DNA of 64,000 nt, from assembly GCF_009680455.1 (NCBI RefSeq), contig NZ_WKRD01000001.1, positions 62,001 through 126,000 on the forward strand. Direction: 5' to 3'. Below are positions 8,581 through 16,095 of this stretch, piece by piece. Origin of the DNA: Lachnospira eligens (lineage in GTDB: Bacteria; Bacillota; Clostridia; Lachnospirales; Lachnospiraceae). The position numbers and the translations under genes were made by a program. The notes beneath the pieces were generated by a model that saw nothing but the letters and a program-made list of their open reading frames with translations, made no database searches and was not told the DNA's origin. The first letter of the stretch is position 1, and each line of letters starts with the position of its first letter.

Positions 8581-9756
8581 TTAGTCTCCTATCTTATAAT
8601 TTGTAATTAACAAATGTTGCGCATTCTTATCATTCCTGTCTTGAAAACTTACAAAATATTTCTTATCAAAAGAAAACACATACAATTGCTTACCATTTGC
8701 TGTTTTTGTACCTTCACAATATAATGAAGAAATATAATCTGTATTTTTTATAACAATCATAAAATTAGCCTTACACTCTTTTATTAGATACTCCGCTAAT
8801 CTAGCTTGATCATCTTTATCAAACTCATTTTTTGCATATGTACTAAATTCAGAATCATATGGTGGATCTAAAAACACAAAATCATTCTTTTTAGGTTTAT
8901 ATGTATTCATAAATTCATAGAAATCCATATTCCCTATTGTTGTATTTGAAAGATGTTTAACCACATCCTTATTTTGGTAATACGCAATCTTATTTGCAAA
9001 AGATTTTCTATTATAAGAAATTCCGCCATAAGGAACATTAAATTTTCCATCCTTGTTGTATCTAAACATAGACGAATAGCACACCTGTCTAATAAAGAAG
9101 TATATCGCCGTAGCAAATTCCTTACTAATTCCTAATTCCTCTTTATTGTTCATCAGCATTCTAAAATGAGTATAAAAAGCTGCTTTTAGAGCTGATTCGA
9201 TATTAGACACAACATCTTGATACGCTAAATCACCTTTTTCCCCCTCTATCTTGTGCATTCTTATCATTTTATTTTTTATACTCTTGCATAACTCATAGAC
9301 AAACTCTTCAATTTGATAATTGAAATTAGTTGTAAGCAACCCATTAAATTCCTCTGCATTGGCAAGAACAAACTCTGTTATCTTATCGCCAAGTTGTTGT
9401 TTATTTAAGTTGCCATTTTTGTACATATAATATATATCCACAATTGCCTTTTCATGATGATCAACAACCTTGCTTATAATATTCCAGTTATATTCAATTG
9501 CATTCAACTTATCGAAAAACTCCTCGTTTTGTTCTTTAACCATTTCGTAAAGAGCAATCAATTCATCCGACTTATCATTTATATAATATTGTTTTGAGTC
9601 GATTGCAAAATATACAGCCCCACCACCAACAAATGGCTCATAATAATTATTAATTTTAGTAGGAAGTGCTGGTATTATATAATTCAATTCTTTTTCCTTA
9701 CCACCCGGATATTTAATCAACGGTGATAATCTATTTGTTAATACATTATTCATCAT
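8581..9756 (-). CDS. D12-class adenine-N6 DNA methyltransferase
   Basis: 391 residues with the family motifs in order: PLIKYPGGK at 12-20 (SAM and target region), YEPFVGGGA at 39-47 (motif I, SAM binding), and LDPPYDSEF near 297 (catalytic motif IV). A long helical insert between motifs I and IV is the probable recognition domain and makes the protein longer than Dam-type enzymes of about 270 residues. It methylates adenine in the cell's own target sites to protect them from the partner endonuclease encoded three bases downstream. It is preceded by a DUF3883 gene eight bases upstream, so all three are probably one transcript. Confidence 0.9.
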   Translation of the reverse strand: MMNNVLTNRLSPLIKYPGGKEKELNYIIPALPTKINNYYEPFVGGGAVYFAIDSKQYYINDKSDELIALYEMVKEQNEEFFDKLNAIEYNWNIISKVVDHHEKAIVDIYYMYKNGNLNKQQLGDKITEFVLANAEEFNGLLTTNFNYQIEEFVYELCKSIKNKMIRMHKIEGEKGDLAYQDVVSNIESALKAAFYTHFRMLMNNKEELGISKEFATAIYFFIRQVCYSSMFRYNKDGKFNVPYGGISYNRKSFANKIAYYQNKDVVKHLSNTTIGNMDFYEFMNTYKPKKNDFVFLDPPYDSEFSTYAKNEFDKDDQARLAEYLIKECKANFMIVIKNTDYISSLYCEGTKTANGKQLYVFSFDKKYFVSFQDRNDKNAQHLLITNYKIGD

Positions 9757-9763
9757 AGACCTC

Positions 9764-10534
9764 CTACTTTTTGTAAACTACTTTATATGCAGAAACCTCT
9801 TTATCAAACACACCTTCAAACTCTGTTCCTAATACATATTCTATTTTTCCTATTTTCTCATTAATATCAAATTCGTATACTCTAGCTATAACATAATTCT
9901 CCTTATGTAACTCATAAAATGCATACTCTGATGCAGACATATAAAAAGGTGTCTCCTTTTTACCTGTTGTTGACTTAACCTCAATATATACAAGCTTTTC
10001 ATCAGCATTAAATGAGCATATATCATAGCCTGCACCATCGCCATCTAACTTTGAAACATGTCTAACACTCTTCAAATATTCCGGTGCATTTTTTTTAACA
10101 AATTCAATTTGGTCATTATAAACCAATTCCTCTCCTGCATTGCCAATCAACTTTCTCTCTTTATTAATTCTTTCATAATCAAGTTTTCGCGCATAGAATA
10201 CAGCAGCTCTACTTTTCTTTTGTCCCAGTTTCTCCACATAAACCTTTTCTTCAAGAACATCTTTCATCTTCTTACACTCATAAGAAACATATTTATCTAT
10301 TATGCTGTCATAGTACACATTATTAAAAAACATCTTATTAGAATGTGAGCGTAGATTTCTTACTTTTTGAGAAAAATATGTATCATTTCTATTCGCTATA
10401 ATAGCCATATCATGTCCTGAGGGTTGCATACGCTCAGTCAATACATCAATCAATTCCCCCATTGTAAGTTCACCATATTCTTCCACCACTTTAACTGCTT
10501 CCACCGCGATTTTACTTTCTGTGAATCTAGACAT
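9764..10534 (-). CDS. DUF3883 (NOV-type) protein, probable PD-(D/E)xK nuclease fold
   Basis: 256 residues. The first 80 resemble a winged-helix DNA-binding region of the Mrr-N type (TMGELIDVLTERM, then VRNLRSH). The C-terminal half has GAGYDICSFNADEKLVYIEVKSTTG near 167-191, where Asp, Glu and the Lys of EVK fit a PD-(D/E)xK-like metal site, followed by MSASEYAFYELHKENYVIARVYE as in DUF3883. It lies eight bases before the methylase. It may be a specificity subunit, an accessory nuclease or a second restriction enzyme. Proteins of this family occur in defence islands, but the biochemical role here is not known. Confidence 0.7.
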   Translation of the reverse strand: MSRFTESKIAVEAVKVVEEYGELTMGELIDVLTERMQPSGHDMAIIANRNDTYFSQKVRNLRSHSNKMFFNNVYYDSIIDKYVSYECKKMKDVLEEKVYVEKLGQKKSRAAVFYARKLDYERINKERKLIGNAGEELVYNDQIEFVKKNAPEYLKSVRHVSKLDGDGAGYDICSFNADEKLVYIEVKSTTGKKETPFYMSASEYAFYELHKENYVIARVYEFDINEKIGKIEYVLGTEFEGVFDKEVSAYKVVYKK

Positions 10535-10571
10535 GTCTTTATCTCCTTCGCTTTTATATTTCTATCAAAAA

Positions 10572-10760
10572 CTATTCAATGGCACTACGTCCACTTTTAA
10601 CCCATGCATCTAATTCAACTCTTTTAAATTTCCATAACTTACCTATTTTATGTGCCGGAATATCAGTCTTTTTAATCCAATTTCTAATAGTGTCTTTTGT
10701 CACATCTAAATAGTTAGCTGCTGCTTCAATTCCTATCCAATCTTCCATATAATTTTCCAT
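10572..10760 (-). CDS. Excisionase-family helix-turn-helix protein
   Basis: The ATG at 10760 (62 residues) has GGGAG ten bases upstream; an in-frame ATG at 10808 has none and lies in a low-quality region. The fold is the MerR-like excisionase HTH: WIGIEAAANYLDVTKDTIRNWI, then IPAHKIGKLWKFKRVELDAWV. It ends 37 bases before the DUF3883 start on the same strand. Such single-HTH proteins often lead restriction-modification operons in Firmicutes, where they may control expression. Service as an excisionase of this element is the alternative. Confidence 0.75.
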   Translation of the reverse strand: MENYMEDWIGIEAAANYLDVTKDTIRNWIKKTDIPAHKIGKLWKFKRVELDAWVKSGRSAIE

Positions 10761-10901
10761 AGCATAAGTTCTCCCATTCTTTAATACACTATTAGAATTA
10801 TAGCACATATGTTCTGTATTTTCAATATGATTTTGTGGTATTTCGTAGTATTTCTTAGTTCCACTTTTTAATAAGGAACACCGTTCCCGATGCTCCCCAT
10901 C

Positions 10902-11055
10902 CTACCTTCTAAAACCAGCCCTAACCTTCTCATCCACCTGCCCAATACTCTCCAGAAACTTCTCCAGCAGATTCCTTCCATCCACCACAAACTGTTTCAT
11001 GAAATCGTATGCTTTATTCAGTGTTTCCCGAAGTTTAGAGTTTTCAGTTTTTTAT
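10902..11055 (-). pseudogene. C-terminal remnant of a coiled-coil mobilization-type protein
   Basis: Minus-strand reading shows about 50 codons ending in a TAG at 10902, with heptad-like helices (NSKLRETLNKAYDFMKQF, then NLLEKFLESIG). There is no start codon or ribosome site, and the 5' side runs directly into the recombinase remnant at about 11060. The style resembles the tails of plasmid mobilization (Mob/Pre) proteins, which I cannot confirm. It looks like the scar of a deletion that removed the element's transfer gene and the start of its recombinase. Confidence 0.4.
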
Positions 11056-11059
11056 TGCT

Positions 11060-12054
11060 CATTATCTGGTACGAAAGACCAACGGCTGGAACTTCGACAA
11101 AGAGAAGGATAAACAAGTTCAGGATTTTATAATTATAGGATATGCTCCCACCAGAGCAGATGGCTTGCAGATGCTGGCAGACTATAATAAAAATCCATTT
11201 GATACAAAGGCTGCGAAGATGACATTTGATGATGTATATGAGGAATGGTCTGCAAGTACCCTACCGTATCAGAAGCCAATGTAAAAGGCTACACAGCCGC
11301 TTATAAGACATGTAGCAGTCTATATCATAAGGTATTCAAGGATTTAAAGCTTGTGGACTTACAGACAGTCATTGATACCTGCGGTAAAAATTATCCTACC
11401 TTAAGGAAAATCAAGGTACTGTTCAACCAGCTTTATGATTTTGCTATCAAGAATGATATCTGCAATAAGGATTATTCCACCTTTGTAGATGTTGTTCAGT
11501 ATAAGGACCGCAATCCGAATAAGTATGACCGAAACAAATTCGAGAAGAAAGAAATTGAACGGATATGGGAGCAGAAAGACGATAAGTATCATCAAATCAT
11601 ATTGATGCTACTGTATAACGGAGTAAGAATTTCAGAATTCTTGGATTTAAAAAAGGAAAATGTCCATCTGGACGAGCAATACTTTGATGTGATTAGCAGT
11701 AAAACCGAAAACGGAATCCGAAAGGTTCCAATCGCAGATAAGGTCATAACTTTCTACAAGGCTTGGTTTGAAGATAATCCGGAATGCGAGTATCTTATCC
11801 ATACACTGGATAGCAAACATTTTCAATACCGAAATTATTATGACAGCTACTTCCATCCATTGATGGAGCATCTTAAGATTGACCGCACACCACATTGCTG
11901 TAGACACACCTGTATTTCCATGTTAGCGGAGGCTGGTGTCAATCAGACGATTATTAAAAAGATTGTGGGGCACTCTGGTGCAATGACTTTAACCGAGAAA
12001 GTATATACCCACTTTGATGTTAAGGAGCTTGTAGATGCGATTAATAGAATTTGA
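11060..12054 (+). pseudogene. Tyrosine recombinase, 5'-truncated and frameshifted
   Basis: Codons from about 11060 read in one frame through IGYAPTRADGLQMLADYN, NPFD and TFDDVYEEW, and then hit a stop at 11281. The remainder continues one frame over from 11245 as KYPTVSEANVKGY to the stop at 12054. A missing base in the A-run near 11256-11260 explains the shift. The catalytic half is intact: Arg in YNGVRISEFL, HCCRHTCISML, VGHSG, and the nucleophile Tyr in EKVYTHF. There is no N-terminal start. The sequence type differs clearly from the intact integrase at 12525-13667. It sits 320 bases from the 12376 attachment repeat, where an element integrase would be expected. Confidence 0.85.
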
Positions 12055-12524
12055 TAAACAATCAGTGCCATTCGCAGATTGCAAAGCAATCTTGCTCATG
12101 TCGCGCTGGCGCGCTATACCATCCAGCAAATATGTTTCGATTGATGCAAGCATCATCTCAACATATTCACTGTCTGTTGCACCGCTTGTAGAAACGCGCA
12201 AAAGGACATTCCCCAGTATCTCTACTGAAAAATGTCCTATACATATCAATATCTTTGTTGCATACCTGCTGCATATGTGTTGCATTCGATGTAAATTCCA
12301 GCACATCTGACGGCATTCCACAACTTCTGTAACCCTTGAAAAATGGGCTTTTCTTGATATCTTCGTTCTTGAAAGATTATCTCTTTGAGTACTAATTACA
12401 TCATTTTTTATCATTTTCTATCGTCCTCTAAAGTCTTATATATCAAGGCTTTCAGCCATTTTAAAGTAACATATCTTTTTGTAATTTTCAACATTAATAA
12501 ACATCATTAAACATCAAACAAACA
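12055..12524. other. Junction between the two tandem elements
   Basis: No convincing gene lies in these 470 bases. It holds the end of the left element, including AACCCTTGAAAAATGGGC near 12331-12348, the 14-base rpsI-tail repeat at 12376, and an AT-rich stretch with the phased arm-like repeats from 12489. A minus-strand open frame (11989-12414) crosses the repeat and the recombinase remnant, and I do not call it. The AACCCTTG motif recurs at 16971-16978 beside rpsI, so both junctions share more than the core. Confidence 0.6.
12376..12389. repeat. rpsI-tail direct repeat, internal attachment site
   Basis: ATTATCTCTTTGAG matches 14 bases of the rpsI end at 17006-17019, followed after one mismatch by ACT as in rpsI. 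It separates the recombinase remnant of the left element from the intact integrase of the right element. Confidence 0.75.
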
Positions 12525-12527
12525 TCA
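12489..12527. repeat. Helically phased AAACATCA repeats, probable integrase arm sites
   Basis: Exact AAACATCA copies begin at 12499, 12509 and 12520, with a two-mismatch copy at 12489. Spacings of 10, 10 and 11 bases place all on one face of the helix. Two more copies (one with a mismatch) sit at 16930 and 16941 at the other element end. The last copy overlaps the integrase stop codon. Confidence 0.65.
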
Positions 12528-13667
12528 TTTTAAATTCAATGCTACTAAATCTGCCATTTTCTTCTTGCTACTCTCTAATACTTCTGAATATATATTAGCT
12601 GTCACTGAAACATCACTGTGTCCCAAATTTTCTGATACAAGTTTTAAATCTACTCCTGCATTTATTAATAGTGTTGCATTTGCATGGCGAAGTTTATGAA
12701 GAGATATATTACAAAAATCTGTATCCTTTATAAATCTTTTAAATTGCAAATTTAACCTACTTCTATCCTTATAATCTCCAGTTGTTGAAGTAAAAACCAT
12801 ATTAGGATATTTATATGTTTTCCCAACATTCTTGATTTTTTCTTTCTGTTCTTCTCTGTGATTCTGCAATATTGCTTTTAATGTATCACTCATTCCTATT
12901 GTTCTAATAGAATTTTTTGTCTTTGGAGTATCAAGCCAATGCTTGCCTCCTACATCAGCAAGATTATGTCTTATATGTATAAGCCCATTGTCAAAATCCA
13001 AATCATTCCATTGCAATGCAAGACACTCTCCTGCTCTCATTCCTGTATATAGCAATGTCTTAATAATAACTGCAAACTCTGAATATCCTGCTTCATCCAA
13101 CATATTTAATAGTTCTTTAGCTTGGCTATCAGAAAGAAATGGTTTTCTCTGTTCCGCATTATATTTTTGTTTTGGGAGAATCACTCCTGCACAACATGGG
13201 CTTTCTTTAATCAATCTGCTTTCTAGTGCATAACTAAAGACACTTTGAAGAATAGTATATATCTTTTTGCATGTTGATGGCTGTACTTCCATTTTTGCAA
13301 ACATATTTGTTATTGTAGTAGGAGTTATAGCTTTAAGTTTCATACTTCCCAAATATGGCAATATGTGAAGTTCTGATTGCTTTTTATAATTATATGCTGT
13401 AACCTCTTTTAATTTGTTCGGGGCATAGTTTTTAAAATATAACTCTGACAATTCAGAATACTTCATATTTTCGTCTAAATCTATCATTCCCTTACATTTC
13501 TTCTCAAACTCCATAGCATATTCTTTGACAAGTTTTTCTGCTTTCTTTGGAGTTGTTCCCTCTGGGATTCGATAAGTTGTAGTCTTTCTTATCTGTTTTC
13601 CTGCTTCATCATATCCAAGAGATACAATAATTTGATATGCACCCTTTCTTTTGCTTATCGTAGCCAT
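12525..13667 (-). CDS. int: Tyrosine-type site-specific integrase
   Basis: A 380-residue phage-type integrase. Residues 1-60 form an AP2-like arm-binding domain (KRKGAYQIIVSLGYDEAGKQ). Residues 65-165 are the SAM-like core-binding domain (MKYSELSELYFKNYAPN). Residues 185-375 are the catalytic domain, with Arg in TGMRAGECLAL, Lys in TPKTKNSIRTI, HKLRHANATLL, LGHSD and the nucleophile Tyr in ANIYSEV. All catalytic residues are present. It lies 136 bases from the 12376 repeat and would recombine the rpsI-tail sites. The repressor stop is 17 bases upstream on the same strand, so the two are probably one transcript. Confidence 0.95.
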   Translation of the reverse strand: MATISKRKGAYQIIVSLGYDEAGKQIRKTTTYRIPEGTTPKKAEKLVKEYAMEFEKKCKGMIDLDENMKYSELSELYFKNYAPNKLKEVTAYNYKKQSELHILPYLGSMKLKAITPTTITNMFAKMEVQPSTCKKIYTILQSVFSYALESRLIKESPCCAGVILPKQKYNAEQRKPFLSDSQAKELLNMLDEAGYSEFAVIIKTLLYTGMRAGECLALQWNDLDFDNGLIHIRHNLADVGGKHWLDTPKTKNSIRTIGMSDTLKAILQNHREEQKEKIKNVGKTYKYPNMVFTSTTGDYKDRSRLNLQFKRFIKDTDFCNISLHKLRHANATLLINAGVDLKLVSENLGHSDVSVTANIYSEVLESSKKKMADLVALNLK

Positions 13668-13683
13668 ATACTATTTTCCTTTC

Positions 13684-14175
13684 TCACATATTATCAATGA
13701 TATTTATAAAATCCTTATATAACGCAAACGCTTTAGCATCTATCATATTTTTATCAACATTACTGCTCTTTAATATTCTATATTCTTCTACCCTTTCAAG
13801 CATTTTAATAAAATCGTCACTAGAAAGAAGTACATCTAGACTATTTTTACAATTTCCAAACAATTTTTTATGATTATCTCTTGATTTCATGATATTTTCT
13901 ATTGCTTTTGTAGATAGCTGTGTCTGTTCTGAAATATCAGACTGTACACGATATGGAGTATCATATTCACACAACAAATAACCAACTTCACAATTAAACA
14001 ACTCACATAATTTTATTAAATCACCTAATTCAATATTAGCCTTTCCATTTTCCCAAGCTGATAAAGTATTCCTGCCTATGTGCAATTCATCACATAAATC
14101 ATCCTGCCTTTTATAGCCATTTTTCAACCTTTCTTCCTTAATTCTTTGTCCTACATCAATCATATTATACTTCAT
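13684..14175 (-). CDS. XRE-family repressor
   Basis: 163 residues with an N-terminal helix-turn-helix of the lambda repressor type: VGQRIKEERLKNGYKRQDDLCDELHIGRNTLSAWENGK at 8-45. A helical C-terminal region of about 90 residues without peptidase motifs probably serves in dimer formation or induction. It is divergent from the excisionase-like gene across a 140-base region with three AAATACAT-type boxes. It should therefore control the lysogeny-like switch of the element, much as Stl or CI repressors do. The inducer is unknown, and lack of a Ser/Lys protease domain argues against simple RecA-driven cleavage. Confidence 0.85.
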   Translation of the reverse strand: MKYNMIDVGQRIKEERLKNGYKRQDDLCDELHIGRNTLSAWENGKANIELGDLIKLCELFNCEVGYLLCEYDTPYRVQSDISEQTQLSTKAIENIMKSRDNHKKLFGNCKNSLDVLLSSDDFIKMLERVEEYRILKSSNVDKNMIDAKAFALYKDFINIIDNM

Positions 14176-14197
14176 CTTGCTCTCCTTTCATGTTTTT

Positions 14198-14280
14198 AAA
14201 TACATCATAATATGTTTTTAATCCATTATGTTTATTTTTATGTATTTACTTCTAGTATTGTACTACAATATAATGTATTT
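14198..14280. promoter_or_regulatory. Divergent control region with candidate repressor boxes
   Basis: AAATACAT at 14198-14205 and its inverse ATGTATTT at 14240-14247 and 14273-14280 lie between the divergent repressor and excisionase-like genes. The last two are 33 bases apart and bracket the plus-strand -35 to -10 region, so binding there would block the promoter. Confidence 0.45.
14245..14274 (+). promoter_or_regulatory. Promoter of the plus-strand element genes
   Basis: TTTACT at 14245-14250 and a consensus TATAAT at 14269-14274 are separated by 18 bases. The first downstream gene starts 42 bases after the -10 with a strong AAAGGAG site. Confidence 0.6.
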
Positions 14281-14315
14281 GTAAATAAGAATCTAAAGAA
14301 AGGAGATGTATTCAA

Positions 14316-14486
14316 ATGCAGGAAAAAACATTTATGACAATTCGAGAAGTTGCTAAAACTGGGATTCTTTCTGAACACACCATTAGACTAATGGTTAAAG
14401 CTGGAGAAGTTCCGCACATTATGGCAGGAAACAGAGTTTTAATAAACTATCCCAAGTTCATCGAACAGTTGCAAATTACAGCTTAG
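14316..14486 (+). CDS. Excisionase-like small helix-turn-helix protein
   Basis: 56 residues, with AAAGGAG nine bases before the ATG. The HTH is of the AlpA/excisionase type: FMTIREVAKTGILSEHTIRL followed by MVKAGEVPHIMAGNRVLINYPKFIEQL. It is the first gene of the divergent plus-strand operon, exactly where xis genes lie in integrative elements. It should bind near an element end and bias the integrase towards excision. It could also act as an activator, as AlpA does. Confidence 0.8.
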   Translation: MQEKTFMTIREVAKTGILSEHTIRLMVKAGEVPHIMAGNRVLINYPKFIEQLQITA

Positions 14487-14500
14487 AAAGGACATAGAAA

Positions 14501-14710
14501 ATGAAAAAAGTTTATATTGCAGGTGTTGATTGTTCCATTAGTGATGCTATTAAGTATGCAATAGCAGGCAATGGAATTATTGTTCCAGAGGAGAAAAACG
14601 GAAATCCTTCACTTGAGCTAATCAATTTTACCAAGAAAGAAGCAAAAGAAATTTATAAGGAAATGTTTAATGGTACAAATACAAAAGCCAGACTTGTATT
14701 TAACCGATAA
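14501..14710 (+). CDS. Small unknown element protein
   Basis: 69 residues, starting 14 bases after the excisionase-like gene with GAAAGGA before the ATG. It is soluble, with a short hydrophobic start (KKVYIAGVDCSISDAIKYAIAG) and a basic end. No domain or motif is recognised. Codon use matches its neighbours. It is part of the plus-strand operon and 12 bases from the next gene. Confidence 0.65.
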   Translation: MKKVYIAGVDCSISDAIKYAIAGNGIIVPEEKNGNPSLELINFTKKEAKEIYKEMFNGTNTKARLVFNR

Positions 14711-14722
14711 CGGAGGTTAGAT

Positions 14723-15196
14723 ATGCAAGATATATCAAAAACTGTACCAAGTTATAGCATTGAATTTGAAAGAAAAACTGACTATGACGAATTACTATTG
14801 CAGTTCAATCGTATAAGAAGAACTGCATATTATCAACACAATAAGCATTATAACGAAACTGCTATTGTAATGTGCCTTAGTCACAATAAAGGTGATATGT
14901 GTAAGAAAATCACTGTAAAAACAGAAAAGGGGGGATATAAAAAGGTTTTTGTTCGTGATGAGGATAACTTGCTTTATAAGTTTGCAATACCTCATGAAGT
15001 GGATTGGCATATTCATTTTTTATCTGTCGGGAAAGGTTCAAGGTCATTGTGTGAAAAGATAACACACAACGAGAACAGACGAGCAAAAAAATGTGTAGCC
15101 AAGTTATATAGCAATAAAGGATTTATCCCTTATAACTACATCAAAGAACAGGCGAGCGTTATTCGAGAAATAGGTAATATGAGCGAATATCTTTAG
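14723..15196 (+). CDS. Unknown protein with HUH-like nuclease motifs, possible mini-replication initiator
   Basis: 157 residues, with a CGGAGG site before the ATG. The segment VDWHIHFLSVG near 93-103 contains His-hydrophobic-His, and PYNYIKEQA near 137-145 contains Tyr-x3-Lys. These are the metal-binding and nucleophile motifs of HUH replication and relaxase proteins, in the correct order and about 40 residues apart. The N-terminal part (residues 10-90) has no match I know. A hairpin with an AT-rich flank lies 32 bases after its stop, as expected for a rolling-circle origin. The protein is shorter than usual Rep proteins, so the call is tentative; chance occurrence of HIH is possible. Confidence 0.5.
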   Translation: MQDISKTVPSYSIEFERKTDYDELLLQFNRIRRTAYYQHNKHYNETAIVMCLSHNKGDMCKKITVKTEKGGYKKVFVRDEDNLLYKFAIPHEVDWHIHFLSVGKGSRSLCEKITHNENRRAKKCVAKLYSNKGFIPYNYIKEQASVIREIGNMSEYL

Positions 15197-15227
15197 AATT
15201 TGTCACAAAATTTTAGTGCTAAACAGT

Positions 15228-15258
15228 TTGCAACCCTTATATTTAATAGGGTTTGCAA
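15228..15258 (+). repeat. Hairpin after the HUH-like gene, possible nicking site
   Basis: TTGCAACCCT at 15228-15237 and AGGGTTTGCAA at 15248-15258 pair with one bulged base around a 10-base AT loop. No T-run follows, so it is a poor terminator. A run of A and T follows at 15275-15310. Confidence 0.45.
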
Positions 15259-15338
15259 GGATTTACAAAGTGTAATGTAATAATAATTATATTATATATA
15301 ACTATTATCTTATGGTTATATAGCAGATAGGAGTTGAT

Positions 15339-15551
15339 ATGATGAAGAATTATGAAAATAGACTAAAGGCAATCAAGAAGATTGCAGACGGAAAAACAGC
15401 AAAGGTTGTATTTCTTGATTATAAGAACGGAAAGCATTATTTAGACGGGAAACCAGTTGATATTAATACTATTAAGGCAGATGTTATCATCATTGATGAT
15501 ATACCGGAATCTGTGGAAGGAAGTGAGACAGAAAATGAGAGTGACGGATAA
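15339..15551 (+). CDS. Small acidic unknown protein
   Basis: 70 residues from the first of two adjacent ATGs (15339 or 15342), with AGGAG five bases upstream. A basic N-terminal half (YENRLKAIKKIADGKTAKVVF) precedes the motif DYKNGKHYLDGKPVD, and a very acidic tail follows (ESVEGSETENESDG). The last 17 bases overlap the next gene, so the two are translationally coupled. No family is recognised. Its position before a terminase-like HTH gene suggests a replication or packaging accessory, which is only inference. Confidence 0.65.
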   Translation: MMKNYENRLKAIKKIADGKTAKVVFLDYKNGKHYLDGKPVDINTIKADVIIIDDIPESVEGSETENESDG

Positions 15552-15906
15552 TGCTTTAATTTCAGCACTTTTATCTTGCCCCACAATAAAACAAGCCAGT
15601 GAATCAGTTGGACTTTCAGAGCAATCAGTTTATAGCCGATTAAGAAAGCCTGATTTTAGAACGAAACTACAAAACGCAAGAACAACACAATTTCAAGTTA
15701 TTTCAAACAAGCTAGAGGACGCTAATTTTAAGGCACTGGATACACTTATCAACATTCTTGATGATAGCGAAGTATCAGCAGGAATCAAGGTTAGAGCTTC
15801 CCAAACGCTTCTTGATTTATCACTAAAGAATCGAGAGCAAGCAGACATTATAAGCAGAATTGAGAATCTTGAGCAGATGTTGGACGAACAAAGTAAACAA
15901 GTATAG
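15535..15906 (+). CDS. Terminase-small-subunit-like helix-turn-helix protein (phBC6A51 type)
   Basis: The start is the ATG at 15535 (123 residues) with GGAAGGAAG upstream; an earlier in-frame ATG lies inside the previous gene. Residues 5-40 form an HTH (LISALLSCPTIKQASESVGL then SEQSVYSRL). Residues 45-95 are helical (NKLEDANFKALDTLINILDD), and the end is a coiled coil (ISRIENLEQMLDEQ). This layout fits the phBC6A51 group of small phage DNA-binding proteins, often annotated as terminase small subunits. In phage satellites a gene of this sort redirects packaging. Without a large subunit here it would need a helper phage, or it may simply be a regulator. Confidence 0.6.
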   Translation: MRVTDNALISALLSCPTIKQASESVGLSEQSVYSRLRKPDFRTKLQNARTTQFQVISNKLEDANFKALDTLINILDDSEVSAGIKVRASQTLLDLSLKNREQADIISRIENLEQMLDEQSKQV

Positions 15907-15952
15907 TAAACTTTATTAAATATTTTTAAATTCCACGAAAGGAAGTGATTAT

Positions 15953-16072
15953 ATGAAGAATTTAGCAACAGATATTTTAAGAGCAGAGAAGAAAAAGGCT
16001 AGAATATGGCAGATTGCAACTATAGCCGTGATTATTGTAGCAGTAGCAGAATTTTTAATTATTATGAATTAA
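15953..16072 (+). CDS. Tiny single-pass membrane protein
   Basis: 39 residues, with a clear GAAAGGAAG site before the ATG. A basic N-terminal part (DILRAEKKKARIWQ) is followed by one membrane helix from about residue 20 (IATIAVIIVAVAEFLIIM). It lies within the plus-strand operon, 46 bases after the HTH gene and 23 before the next. No function is known. Size and topology would fit a holin-like or regulatory microprotein, but nothing else supports this. Confidence 0.6.
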   Translation: MKNLATDILRAEKKKARIWQIATIAVIIVAVAEFLIIMN

Positions 16073-16095
16073 TGTAGAAAAGGAGATTATTTATT

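Larger units (their letters stand above)
6542..12389. mobile_element. Left integrative element remnant with restriction-modification cargo
   Basis: It is bounded by rpsI-tail repeats at 6542 and 12376. It contains a DUF6061-like protein, a membrane protein, a four-gene restriction-modification cluster, a short coiled-coil remnant and a frameshifted tyrosine recombinase next to the right repeat. The broken recombinase and the lack of transfer genes indicate that it can no longer move by itself. Its integrase remnant differs in type from the intact one in the neighbouring element, so two independent insertions at the same target are likely. Confidence 0.65.

Noticed and set aside
10890..11132. 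Plus-strand open frame of 80 codons rich in Pro and Leu
   Set aside because: It is antisense to the coiled-coil remnant and has the composition expected of a shadow frame.
11989..12414. Minus-strand open frame of 141 codons across the 12376 repeat
   Set aside because: It overlaps the catalytic end of the recombinase remnant and runs through the attachment core. No ribosome site or domain is evident.
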